Source: Adineta steineri (taxonomy: Eukaryota > Rotifera > Eurotatoria > Adinetida > Adinetidae). From it: DNA of 64,000 nucleotides. The stretch spans positions 1 through 64,000 of the forward strand of contig CAJNOI010000137.1 of NCBI GenBank assembly GCA_905250115.1. Direction: 5' to 3'. Shown piece after piece: positions 14,036-26,538 of this stretch; position 1 is the stretch's first letter, and each line of letters opens with the position of its first letter. Both the position numbers and the translations under genes were made by a program. The notes beneath the pieces were generated by a model. The model did not search any database and was not told where the DNA came from. It saw nothing but the letters and a program-made list of their open reading frames with translations.

Positions 14036-14692
14036 ATGGAAGATAGTATTTATCGAATGAGTCTTGTTGAAGGTTTTCTTGTTTTAATAGTAATTGGTTT
14101 ATGGTTCATTGCTATTATAAATTTAGTACGAAAATTAGAACGAATATGTAACCCTCCATCAATATATCTTAATTATTCAACACAAAATAATCTTAGTTTA
14201 AGATTGTCAACTGATCATGAACATTATCGAAATAATTTTATTAAACCGATAACAACATCACGTATACATTTTATTCGTGCTATATCAGAACCAACTATTG
14301 ATGCATCACCTCGAACAACAATTCATGTACGTTCTCCAAGTGAAACATTCGCACAATCAAAAGCATCGATATCTCAACAAATGTCATCACGAAGTACAAT
14401 TGAAATCGAAGCAAGTACTAGTTCAATAAATCTTTCACATCAAAATAATTATCGAAATCATGTTGAAACAATATCTAATAAACTAATATCATCAGAAAAA
14501 TTATCTTATCCGAAACGTCTACCATCGATTGTTAAACGAAGTCTATTAAATTTACATCGACGTACTTTATTTCCGAATACAACATCGACACGATGTACAA
14601 TTATAACTACAGATGTTCCAACAAAATTTAAATTTCCATTAATGGAAAAACAATTGCCAAAAACAGATGAAATAAGTGAACATGATTGTTAG
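14036..14692 (+). CDS. single-pass membrane protein, unknown function
   Basis: Single exon of 218 residues. I start at MEDSIYRMSLVEGF because a strong acceptor (CATATTTTTAG) ends five bases upstream. The longer frame back to 13982 would need a non-ATG start. One hydrophobic helix at about residues 10-30 (LVEGFLVLIVIGLWFIAIINLV) is followed by a basic patch (RKLERI), which suggests a cytoplasmic C-terminus. The remaining 180 residues are Ser/Thr/Arg-rich and probably disordered, with basic runs (YPKRLPSIVKRSLLNLHRRT), ending KTDEISEHDC. No cleavable signal peptide or known domain. I do not recognise a family. Confidence 0.7.
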   Translation: MEDSIYRMSLVEGFLVLIVIGLWFIAIINLVRKLERICNPPSIYLNYSTQNNLSLRLSTDHEHYRNNFIKPITTSRIHFIRAISEPTIDASPRTTIHVRSPSETFAQSKASISQQMSSRSTIEIEASTSSINLSHQNNYRNHVETISNKLISSEKLSYPKRLPSIVKRSLLNLHRRTLFPNTTSTRCTIITTDVPTKFKFPLMEKQLPKTDEISEHDC

Positions 14693-16463
14693 AAAGGTAA
14701 AATTTAATAGCAATAAAAAAAGAAGATCTATTAAATAAGTTAGTTATAGATAAGATCAACATAAGAAATATATTTCTCATTATATGAATAACTAGCATTT
14801 ACCACATATCGATCCATTCAGTGACATGTTATATAAGTCTATGGAACGTGATAGTAAATCTAACTATTATACCCAGAAGCAAATATTGTAAGAATGTAGA
14901 TTTTTTTTATCATTGCAAAGGGTACTAATAGAACTAGACAATTAAATGAATTTTACTTAGTTGTACTCAAAAAATATAAATCATCGTAATTAATCATGAT
15001 ATATAATTTATACAATATTGATCTCTTAATGAGGTTATATTAAATAATTTAATAAATATCTTTTATTCAAAGATTTGTAGGAGTCATTTTGAAATATATT
15101 CATAGGAAGTAGACACGGACATAAGTGTACTCTCGTTTATCAAATTTCTTCGTATAGGAATAGAATGTATTCATGTGAGATATTCATCAATTTTTATAGA
15201 ATCTATCTATTGATGCAATAATACTCTTTAAAAAACTATTTGTGTGATTATTTAATGAGATTTCTAGAATAGTTTTGATTAATTTTTATCTATAAATATA
15301 GAATGTATCTTTAATCACCAGATTTTTATTACTATTATATTCGTAATTAAAAAAAGAAACACTTTCTAACATCTTATCAAATTATACACAGCAGATGTCT
15401 AAAAAATCTTTTTAAACTGCATTGATTGAGAAAAATCGCACTCTTTTAGTTCGAATCAAACAAAAATAGCTAAAATAAGTTGTCTTCTAACTTAATAATA
15501 GTAAATAACCACTTATGTTAATGACCCGAAAATATGATAATAAAACCTTTTTAAATTAACCCATTCATAATCATGCAATCATCTATATATAAGTCTTCTA
15601 AATAAAACACATTTTTTGTTTTGTTTTCAGCTACACTCATAATAACAAAATGATATAGAGTTTGTAACTTCAATAATATTAATTAAGTAGAATGATAGAT
15701 TAATTTTTGAAATATTAGTCCTATCCGAAATAAAAGAAGAATACATAATATCGTTTTGTGACAGAATTAGATTATGAGTCATTTTTTAAAGTTGTCTTTA
15801 GGGCAAGTGTTAATTGAATTTTAACGGTACTCGTACTTTTCCACATGAATCATGAATATAATTCTTTGTCATTTCTATAGAAGAATCAGTGCGTAAACAA
15901 AAAATTGACGTAAGAATATTCTTAAATCTTATATTCACTCAATTGAAGATCATAGTCTTTCAACAAGATTTAGTTCTTTATTATAGCAGTCTTCAATTTA
16001 TGTTCATCGCAAAATATATTTGTATTCATTTTCAGATGTTCCATCAACTGATTTATATTGATCAACATATTCGTTTCCAATCAACCAATATACTATTTAA
16101 AAAAACAGCTATGCTTATATATTTTTATTTTATATATAAAATATAATCAAATCGTTGCTTGAAAATATTCAAAGAGATTTTTTTCTATTCATGCAAAACA
16201 AGAAAAGGAAGTTTTTTTTCTTTTTCGATTTTTTTACAAAACAAAAAAAAAAGACAAACTAGAATTAATTCTTACAGAAAGAATTTATCACAAAATAAAA
16301 TTCTGTTCTTATTGTCAGTCGATAAATAGTATATGTGCGAAAGAGAGCATGAAGTTATCCGCGAAAAAAAAAATAGGAATAGAAAATAGAAATGCTTGAT
16401 TGTTGTTTCTATAAATGAGTGAATAGAAAATAGAATTTGTGTTTTTTTAATCGAATAAAATAT
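14693..16463. other. intergenic region between convergent genes
   Basis: AT-rich spacer of about 1.8 kb with no supported gene. An 85-codon open frame at 15889-16146 has random-looking, low-complexity composition and is not called. Runs of A and T (for example 16208-16258) are common. Confidence 0.5.
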
Positions 16464-17920
<1,457 letters not shown>

Positions 17921-17927
17921 CTAAAAG

Positions 17928-18027
17928 NNNNNNNNNNNNNNNNNNNNNNNNNNNNNNNNNNNNNNNNNNNNNNNNNNNNNNNNNNNNNNNNNNNNNNNNN
18001 NNNNNNNNNNNNNNNNNNNNNNNNNNN
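17928..18027. other. assembly gap (100 N)
   Basis: A run of exactly 100 N, most likely a scaffold join of unknown true size. It interrupts the HECT ligase gene just 5' of its first visible exon. Confidence 0.95.
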
Positions 18028-18268
18028 AGATAGAAGGAGTTTTTGTAATATTTATAAAGAAAAATTTGATTCTAGTATTATAAAACAATCGATGAAATAC
18101 TTAAATATATGACTAAAACATCGAAGTGAGCAAATTGGGTGATAAATATCATAAATTGAGAAAGAACAATGTATTTATTATAGAAAGAAAAAAATTAAAA
18201 CAGTAAGAATGATTTGTAGTTGGAAAGTATAGAAAAACTAAGACAAATTGAAATATTTACGAAAAGTA

Positions 18269-18715
18269 TTAGTCGCCACGATACACAACAATGTTTTTTT
18301 CTGTCTCATACACTTTGATTTCATGCAACTTGATAGTATCAAATTGATTGTCGATCACTGTGTTAATCTGTTGCCAAATAAAAACAGCCAAATTCTCAGT
18401 TGTACTAACAGTTTTCGTTTCACGAAAATAATCGACGTCCTTATCGAGATGTTTATGATCAATGAATTTTAGTACATGTTCTTGTATTAAATATTTCAGA
18501 TCAGCAATATTCATGACCATTCCTGTGCGGGCATCTACATGACCAAAAACAGTGACTTCAAGCACATAGTTATGACCATGTCCGTTGGGATTATTACATT
18601 TGTCGAATATACGCATATTATCTTCATCAGATAAATAAGATGAATGAAGACGATGTGCTGTAGAGAATGTTTCTCGACGAGTCAAATACACTTTGGGCAT
18701 TGATAAAATATTCAT
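18269..18715 (-). CDS. PTS: 6-pyruvoyl-tetrahydropterin synthase
   Basis: Single exon of 148 residues, normal for the family. PTPS converts 7,8-dihydroneopterin triphosphate to 6-pyruvoyl-tetrahydropterin in tetrahydrobiopterin synthesis, the cofactor of aromatic amino acid hydroxylases. Visible features are FSTAHRLHS with the first zinc His, CNNPNGHGHNY with the catalytic Cys and two more zinc His, DLKYLIQEHVLKFIDHKHLD, TTENLAVFIW, and KVYETEKNIVVYRGD with the pterin-binding Glu. It opens MNILSMPKVYLTRRETF; the second Met could also serve. An acceptor-like ATATTTTAG lies about 25 bases upstream of the ATG. No intron, unlike most genes here. Confidence 0.93.
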   Translation of the reverse strand: MNILSMPKVYLTRRETFSTAHRLHSSYLSDEDNMRIFDKCNNPNGHGHNYVLEVTVFGHVDARTGMVMNIADLKYLIQEHVLKFIDHKHLDKDVDYFRETKTVSTTENLAVFIWQQINTVIDNQFDTIKLHEIKVYETEKNIVVYRGD

Positions 18716-19156
18716 TAGATAATAATCGTCAAGTTCTTTACTAAAATATTATATATATATATAATTTCTACAAGAAAATACTTATTAAACTGAATGAATA
18801 AAATAATAAATCTTTCATACATATATACAGGTAAAACTAAGAGTATACGATGTGATCGAGGGTTTCGATGCTGTTGTTTATTTCTTATCCTATTATTTTT
18901 ATTTAACACTTGTATCGACAATTATGTATCTAACTGCATCGATATCCCCATCAACACGTATTCCTTTTACAGTACCAATAATATCAAATTAAGATATTTC
19001 AAATCTTTAATTTAGAATTGTGTTAATAATATAAAATATTTATTCTGACATAAAAAATCCCTATTTAAGATAGGTTTGACTGAAATATTTCAATTTTACA
19101 TACACAGTAAGTATAAGTGACAGAATCGAAAACTTTAAAAAGGTAAAATGATATGT

Positions 19157-19357
19157 TTATCTTTGTTGTCGAAGCTCGTTTTGTTGTTTTGTATATTTAT
19201 GGATAAGACGATATCGATAGAGAGAAGGTAAGATAGAAAATGCAAGCAAATAACATGTAAATTGAATAATAGATCTTTTCGGATAGATATGAGTGTAAAG
19301 TATTGAATGTAGGCGGTTATCGGCGAAGATGAGATAGATTATAGCTAATGTAACCAT
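19157..19357 (-). CDS. small hypothetical membrane protein
   Basis: A 66-codon frame starting MVTLAIIYLIFADNRLHS and ending in a charged tail (HKYTKQQNELRQQR). Two hydrophobic stretches (residues about 2-11 and 31-45) surround a short polar loop. Codon use looks like that of real genes nearby rather than of AT-rich noise. The size and layout recall small subunits of mitochondrial complexes or small integral membrane proteins, but I cannot match it. It may lack an upstream exon. Uncertain. Confidence 0.4.
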   Translation of the reverse strand: MVTLAIIYLIFADNRLHSILYTHIYPKRSIIQFTCYLLAFSILPSLYRYRLIHKYTKQQNELRQQR

Positions 19358-19749
19358 TCATACATAGCTATATTTTTACAGCGACACATTCATGTCCATC
19401 CATCCACTTTTATTTGTTTCTTCTTTTTTTTCTAATACCAAAATACAGAGGCAAGATGTTCTTTCTTTCATCTTATAATGAGAAGAAAAAGAAGAGATCT
19501 ATTTCAGAAAATATTTTTTATTTGTTATTTGTTTAACAATAAACTACAAGTCAATCGGAGAGGCTCATAGATTTCTAAGATAAGGTGAGTTATATGATAT
19601 TTTAAAGATAAGATCAGTAATAGAGAGAAAGAACTAGAGCTATATATAACAAATACATCGTTTCATTTTGTTATTTCCTTTGTTATTGTTGAAGTCTTTT
19701 TTCTATTTCGATAATCTGTGGTGTTTTTAGTTGATTCTATATATGAAAT
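19358..19749. other. intergenic spacer before the deaminase gene
   Basis: About 390 bases of AT-rich sequence between two divergent frames. No gene seen. It ends with GTGGTGTTTTTAG followed by 19 bases and the deaminase ATG, a good splice or spliced-leader acceptor. Confidence 0.5.
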
Positions 19750-20784
19750 ATGATTGAATCTAATATTCGATATTTACCATTTGCTGAATTACATATTCAT
19801 CTCGAAGGAAGTTTGCAACCAGAATTTGCATGGCATATAGCAAAAAAAAACAATATAAAACTTCCATTTGAATCACTTGATGCCCTTCGTCAAGCATATC
19901 GATGCTCTGATCAAGATGAATTTTTTAAAACATTTCTTTCTGTTGGTAATGTTCTTCGTACAGAAGAAGATTATGAAGATGCTGCAAATGAATATTTATC
20001 TAAAGCATTATCACAAGGTTTACACCATGTTGAAATGTCATTTTGTCCACAATTTCTGAGTGAAAGAGGAGATGATTGGCAAACAGCTATTCGAGGCTTA
20101 ACGAATGCATTAAATAATTGTGAGAAACAATATAGTGTAACATGTTTTCTCATCTTGGAATTTAATCGTTCATTATCTGCTGAATCTGCAGGTAAAATTC
20201 TTGAAGAATCAATTCCTTATACAAAAAAGAATGGTGGATGGATTTATGCTATTGGACTTTACGTGGAAGTCGTTCCTGCTGTTGGATTTTATGAAGTATA
20301 TGAACGTGCAAGAGAACTTGGTCTTTATTGTGTTGCACATGCAGGACATGATGATTTAGGTAATGTTCCTGATCCTGGTCGATTTGTTATTGAAGCAATT
20401 GATAAACTTAAAGTAAATCGTATTGATCATGGTGTTCAATGTATGAAAGATCCAGAGTTAATTAAACGTTTATGTAATATGAATCCAAAAATTGCAATGA
20501 ATACTTGTCCTGTATCAAATGTCTTATGTGGTTTATTTCCATCAATTTGTGATCATCCTTTAAAAAAATTGTTAAATATGGACTTAATTGTAACGTGTAA
20601 TTCTGATGATCCAGCATATTTTTGTTGTTTCAAAGATACACTTGATGCTTGTATTAAAAATTTATCATTAAATCAAGATGATCTTCGTCGTTTAGCAATT
20701 AATTCATTCGAAGCATCTTTTCTACCTGATGAGAAAAAGCAAGCGTATATTAAAGAAATACTCGTATTCCAATTTACAAATTAG
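19750..20784 (+). CDS. adenosine/adenine deaminase-like protein with altered active site
   Basis: Intronless, 344 residues, the normal length for the metal-dependent ADA/Aah1 family, which hydrolyses adenosine or adenine to inosine or hypoxanthine. Seen: ELHIHLEGS near residue 14 (the HxH zinc ligands), VAHAGHDDLG near 196 (third zinc His), RIDHGVQ near 225 (active-site His), MNTCPVSNV near 256 and VTCNSDDPAYF near 278 (the two Asp). The overall shape is closer to bacterial/fungal ADA-Aah1 enzymes than to ADA2/ADGF: there is no signal peptide. Two departures stand out. The proton-donor Glu of HAGE is His here (HAGHDD), and the GLDSSE strand is GLYVEV. The protein may have a changed activity or none. 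Lack of introns would fit horizontal gain, but PTS nearby also has none. Confidence 0.85.
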   Translation: MIESNIRYLPFAELHIHLEGSLQPEFAWHIAKKNNIKLPFESLDALRQAYRCSDQDEFFKTFLSVGNVLRTEEDYEDAANEYLSKALSQGLHHVEMSFCPQFLSERGDDWQTAIRGLTNALNNCEKQYSVTCFLILEFNRSLSAESAGKILEESIPYTKKNGGWIYAIGLYVEVVPAVGFYEVYERARELGLYCVAHAGHDDLGNVPDPGRFVIEAIDKLKVNRIDHGVQCMKDPELIKRLCNMNPKIAMNTCPVSNVLCGLFPSICDHPLKKLLNMDLIVTCNSDDPAYFCCFKDTLDACIKNLSLNQDDLRRLAINSFEASFLPDEKKQAYIKEILVFQFTN

Positions 20785-21137
20785 ATGTTAGAAAAACTTC
20801 TTTATCCTTTTCATAGTTTTTGTTCTATAATGTGATTATAAAAGAATAAAAAATAAAGTACATGATTTATATAATGGACTGTCTGAGTGTGATCGTGAGT
20901 CTGGCTCATTTTGTTTCTTCTCCGTTCCCAACTATCCTCATGTGGGTGTGAATAGGAAAGCTAGCAGTAGATTCCAATAATCCTTGTTGATATCCATTGA
21001 TCGATTTGTGCTGGTTGGAAGAGACGATTCTTTTTTTAATTACGATCAGAAAAGAACACTGGATTGAGATAGATTCTTGTTTGAAAATGATACTAATGTG
21101 TATATTGATAATTGAGATGTTTAAAATGTCAGAGTAA

Positions 21138-21190
21138 GTGTGGGTGTGGATGCGTCTGAGGATGAAGAGAAGACATCTACACCCACACCC
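21138..21190. repeat. telomere-like inverted repeat H1
   Basis: Left arm GTGTGGGTGTGGATGCGTCT (21138-21157) pairs with the right arm AGACATCTACACCCACACCC (21171-21190) with two or three mismatches around a 13-base loop. Both arms carry the TGTGGG unit known from bdelloid telomeres. Confidence 0.75.
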
Positions 21191-21597
21191 TTTTTTATAT
21201 ACCATATAAATACTTTCGAGTATTACATTAAAGAGCACAATAAAAAAGAAAAAAAAGAAATAATCTGAAGTAAAATAATCAATGGCATCTATTTAAGCGC
21301 TAAGTAAAAATATATAAATGCTAAGTTGATTTCTGCTAAGTAAAATTTGTATATACATGTACTCAGTAAATAAGTTGAATGTTCAATAAATTTATTGAAT
21401 GCTCATTTAAAATAATATTTCTCGATAATTAAAACTTTTTCTAAGTATATTAATTAATATACATGTTAGATTTCTAATTACTAGGTAAATTTATTAAACT
21501 TATCGGAGAAAACACATTTTAACAAGTAAAAAGCATATTTTAGGAAATAAAAAACATAAATTTGATAAGTAAAAACAAACGACGGGCAAGTCGTCAG

Positions 21598-21640
21598 TAT
21601 GGGTGTAGGTCTTCTCTTTACGCTCATCCACACCCACACA
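21598..21640. repeat. telomere-like inverted repeat H2
   Basis: TATGGGTGTAGGT at 21598-21610 faces CATCCACACCCACACA at 21625-21640, giving a stem of about 11 bases with a purine mismatch. It sits 407 bases after H1 and directly before copy 1 of the 1.2-kb repeat. Confidence 0.65.
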
Positions 21641-21644
21641 AAAA

Positions 21645-22868
21645 TAAAATGAAATTTAATTAGATATACTTTTCTTTTGTTTTACATGTCTTTTCACTAT
21701 AATTTAATGATCAAAACAAATGATGAATAGTTATAAAATAAGTGAAAAAATCCTTTGAGAATATATCTTTGTAGATATTTTGCCACATTACTTTTGCATT
21801 ATCAATTAATCAACATAAAAATCATGTATCATATTCAAAAATCTTTACTATAAATTCATACTTTAGAATTGTTTTTTTCATCGTCTATACTTTTATTTAT
21901 TATTTTGTGATTATATGGTCACATTCATATATTCTTTTACATATCTCCATCACTATTTCAAATGCTTTTGATTATAAAAATGATACTTCAATTTAACATT
22001 ATATTAAACAATATTTCCATCAATAAATGGAAGTTGTTTCTTAGTTCTAAAGCTATAGTTAAATGATATGCTATTGTCTATTTTTAACAAATTTATCATC
22101 AATATCAATGAAACTATTTGAAAATGAAGTAATGTAATAAAGTATTTAGTATATAAAATCATGCAGATAATTTTTTCATATGAATGACATACTATATGAG
22201 GAGAGCAACAAAAGTATTTTCTTCTCTCATGTGTACTAGCTCTAGCCTTTGATTGTACTAAACAGAATTAACGTTTTGGAATCTATTAATTATCGATAAT
22301 ACGAAAAGATGCATTTTCTTGAATTTCGATATTAATAAATTTCTAAGGAAATATTGTGATATAGAGGAGAAATGAAATTTTAATAAAACAAGAGCTGTGG
22401 GATAGGAATGATTTACTTAAAATGAAGCTGGAAATATAGATCAATGTTCTGTATAAAAAATAGAACTAAATACAAATGAATTTATAATAGATTAAATTTT
22501 AACTTAACTTTGTTGAATTAAAAATTCAAGTATTGTCCTCTAACTTCATAACTGGATGTTCTAAATTGAAATGACGATCGTTATTAACATATTAATAATT
22601 TTCAGATAAATATTTACTACAATAAGCATATTTGAAAGAGATTTTTCTATATTTTATAAATTATATGTTCATTATTCACCTATTCGAAATAGTCTGTCAT
22701 GTATCGTGTATAGATGTATATTCTATTTTAGTGTTGAATATTTCACAAGAAAGTAGAAAAGTAAAATATAAATGATATCATTTCATATTTTGTTAAGTTC
22801 TTATTTTAAATATCCTTATACAATAATCATGAAACTAACTTATTTATAAATGAATACAAAGAAAAAAA
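21645..22868 (+). repeat. 1.2-kb dispersed non-coding repeat, copy 1
   Basis: Begins GAAATTTAATTAGATATACT and ends at ATGAATACAAAG. It aligns along nearly its full length with 32426-33567 in the same orientation, at about 85% identity by eye with several indels; copy 1 has some 150-200 extra bases around 22290-22490. No reading frame is shared. The family is unknown; terminal inverted repeats or target-site duplications were not found. Confidence 0.85.
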
Positions 22869-23133
22869 CAAATTATACGGTTCATAGTTAATATTACAGT
22901 TGATATTCCTGACTTTCTTCACTATATATGAATATCATGATTTTGCATACATGTGATAGTCGTCAATATATTAGACGAAAAGGTAAAAATAAAACGTAAT
23001 GATATTCATTGATACTTCCTTTCGTTATCCATCAGCCATCAATGATATAATCATTCAAGCATATCTTTCAATATTTATTTTGCTTTAAAAACATATTACA
23101 AGTTTATTAATTAAAACAACGAAAAGACAGAAA

Positions 23134-26100
23134 ATGAATAGTGATTTAGCTTCTGATTCAACATATTCATCGACTCCAACAATTACAAAGGTTCGTCGTA
23201 CGAAACGTTCTAATACTGAAAAACGTCCGAGAATGTCAGCATCTATACCAACGAATCCTCACATATTATATAAATCACCTCCATATCCAAAAGCTACAAG
23301 ACTTATTCCAGCTTTATCTTGTGACAGTCATAGTTCATTTGCATCGAATAGTACAACAAAAACACAATCAACAATACTTAATAATGTAGACTCTAAAAAA
23401 TTACGTCAACATATCGAAGAACAATATAAATCACTAGTAAATAGTGAAGCAAGATATCGTTATTATATTGAAGATCAATCTATTATTATGCATATGGATG
23501 AACAACTTAAAAAAGCTACTGACGGTATATTCAATTATTTTTTAAACTTTAAAATATATTTGTATCTTCTATGTATATATGTACAGGAACATATTTTATA
23601 CGACCAGCTGAATCAAATGAGGCAAATTCAGATATTGCATATATTCTTCATTTTGTTTCTCACAATGAAATTGCTCGAATACCCATCTGCTATAATAAAG
23701 AACGTCGAGTATATTCGTTTCTATCTGGTAAGTACTTTTCATAACTAGAATATCTGTCAAAATCAATCATTACCATTTGTATATCTCAAAATATTAAATT
23801 ACTAAAAATTCTGTTATACTAATCTGTAATTAAATTCTTTTTTGTTTTGTTTTATAATATAGGATATGGAATTGGATCAGAAGTGAGACGAGAATATACA
23901 GGCGTTGATTTACTCATTCAACATAAACAACAAAATACTTTTTATGAATTACAATATCCATTTAGAATTTGTCTTTATCAATCAATTCATGTGCTGAATG
24001 GAAAATGTATTCCATTACCTGATGAAATTCGTGTTTTAGATCGTCAAAATACTATACTTCATGAGTTAGCTGCTCAAGGTTTAACACACTATTTCAATGA
24101 ATTAATTCATATTTCGGAAACCGTTACTCATTCACTTCAAAAAGAAGCATTATTTATAAAAAATAAAATAAATGGAAGAAATAAACAAGGTTTAACACCA
24201 TTGATATTAGCTGTTCAAGCTAAAAAATATGATTTTGTTGAAATTTTACTGAATAATAAAGCTGATATTAATATTACTGATGGACAAGGTTTATCACCAT
24301 TACAGCATGCATGTCGACAAGCAAATCATAAAATGTTAAAAAAATTGATTCAACGAAATGCTGATGTACATTATTTTAATCGAAGGTATGATTTATCTTT
24401 TTCTATATAAATTCATTTTGTTGTTCTTACATCTATATAGTCAAACAATCGATGATACATATCAATCCAATTTATCAGCATTTCATTATTTAGCGTGAGT
24501 GAAATTCATTCGATTGTTGATTTGAAAAACAAATTTTGATTGATTTTTGACTTTTAGAATGGCTAAAGATGCACCAACAAAAAACATCAAACTATGTGCA
24601 ACGGATTTAATAGAACGTGGTTGTCCATTAATGCCTTTAACAAAAGAAGGCAAATCACCATTTGATATTGCTCATATGTACAAAAATTCTACATATGAAT
24701 GTGTAAAAATATTTTGTAATAATTATCAATTCAATAATTTAATGCCAATAGAAGTATCATCTCGAAATGAAGCAAAGTCAATGTTAAGTGATTTAGCTTG
24801 TCCTAATATATTAGGAAAGTTAAGATTACGTCTTAAACAATATGATAAGAAAGATTGTCGTAGAAAAAATGGCCTATTTTTATTCTATAAAACAAGAAAA
24901 ACTCGAAGTCAACCAAATGAAGAATATGGTCTATGTGTTCATTATAATGAACAAGTATTCGTTTATCCGATCACACAAAAATATACATCTAGTATTATTG
25001 GTCTATCAAAATCATCATGGGAAACGATTTTTAATTATTCACTTATAACTGATACAGTTACAGATGATCATATACAAATAATAGTATTTAAGACATACGA
25101 AGAACTTATCTATAGTCATACGAAATATAAAGGATTATTACCAACAGTATTAACAGATTTTGTTCGTAAAGAAAATGGTGAATTGATAACAATGGAAGCT
25201 ACAGAATTATTATTACCCACTGATCCAATAAGTAATACGTAAGTATAATTCTACTTGACTTTCGATTGAAAATCTTCATTCAAATTAGAACGGATAATAA
25301 TTCTATCTTTAACAGTTACTATAAATTTTGTTGTACTATATCTGTATGTTTTCATTCTTCATAGATCTGAATATGATAGTACCGATTCTGAATTCGAAAC
25401 TGATGTTGATTCAGTTGATCGTATTAATTTATCTGATATTCATTCAATAAAACTTCTCGATGAAAATCGTCATCGATTAATATGGTTAGCAAAAGTTCGA
25501 TCTGATGATACAACATCGTTTTCTATCATTATCAAGGATTATCTTCCTAAGAACGAAATCGATTTATACAAACAATATCGATTAAATGAATTCAATCATT
25601 TTCCTCAATATCAAAGTAATCAAACTAATGAAGAATTTTCATATGAATTTAATACGCGTAATTCTACTGATTATAAATATGAATCAAGACTTTTACTTGA
25701 TCAACTTAAAAATCATCCATTTATTGTTCATACATTTATTTGTAATTATCATCCAAAAAATGATTTACGTATATTTATGGAATATTTACCACAAGGAAAT
25801 TTACATGCACATTTAATACAATTAAAACCTGAATCATTAGATCCATTAGTAAATGCATATCATTGGATTTATCAATTAGCACAAGTTATGGCATATTTAA
25901 CACATCAAAAAATTGTTCATCGTGATTTAGCAGCAAGAAATATTTTACTTAAAAATGAAAAATATATTAAATTAAGTGATTTTGGTTTATCACGATTTGA
26001 AGGTGTGAAACTCGATAAAAATGATTGTACTGTATCACCACCTTGGGCAGCACCGGAATGTTTTGATCGACAACAAAGTCTTTCATCATTAGCTGATGTT

Positions 26101-26538
26101 TGGTCATTTGGTGTTGTTATTTGGGAAATTTATTCATTTGGTACTAAACCATATGAAAAAGAAACAAATTATAAATCGAATAGTAATTCACAACAATTAA
26201 TTCGTTTACTAAAACAATTTTTAGTTGAACAAGGTCGACGTTTATCAAAACCAGATCGTTGTTCAGCTAGTATGTATGATTTAATGTGTCATTGTTGGAA
26301 TGGTACTATTAGTAAACGACCAAGTTTTGAAGATATAATTAATGATTTAAATGAAATGATTTTAATGAAAGATTGTCTTGCACCATTTACTCGTGAAGAA
26401 AGAAAGATATGGAAAACAGCAAAAGAACAATATCTTTCTATTTATCAATCATATCAACCTTCTTCCTCCGATGATCCTCCATATACACAAGTTGAAGATA
26501 ATGAAAACGAAGATAAATGTATAATTACAGCACATTAA
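23134..26538 (+). CDS. SHARK-type SH2-ankyrin-SH2 tyrosine kinase
   Basis: Six exons (breaks near 23523-23586, 23727-23862, 24387-24440, 24494-24558 and 25239-25364) give about 960 residues. After a disordered N-terminus comes SH2 domain 1 (TYFIRPAES with the phosphotyrosine Arg, to FYELQYPFRICL). Ankyrin repeats follow (NKQGLTPLILAVQAKKYDFV, DGQGLSPLQHACRQ, EGKSPFDIAHMY), then a second SH2-like domain (NGLFLFYKTRK, YGLCVHYNEQVFVYPI, TYEELIYSHTKYKGLLPTVL) and a kinase with IVHRDLAARN, DFGLSRFEG, WAAPECF and DVWSFGVVIWEIYSFG. That order is the signature of SHARK/HTK16 cytoplasmic kinases. Oddities: SH2-2 has Tyr where FLVR has Arg, and the kinase lacks the GxGxxG loop (LLDENRHRLIWLAKV), though the beta-3 Lys (SIIIKDYL), the catalytic Asp and DFG remain. 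It ends with an acidic tail. Confidence 0.9.

Larger units (their letters stand above)
20785..23133. other. intergenic region with telomere-like hairpins and a dispersed repeat
   Basis: No gene is supported. It holds the poly(A) region of the deaminase, two hairpins built on GGGTGTGG motifs (21138-21190 and 21598-21640), and copy 1 of a 1.2-kb repeat (about 21645-22868), each listed separately. The last 250 bases should hold the promoter of the kinase gene. Confidence 0.6.

Noticed and set aside
20906-21238. 110-codon minus frame downstream of the deaminase
   Set aside because: It runs through the telomere-like hairpin and consists of His/Thr/Ile runs produced by that repeat.
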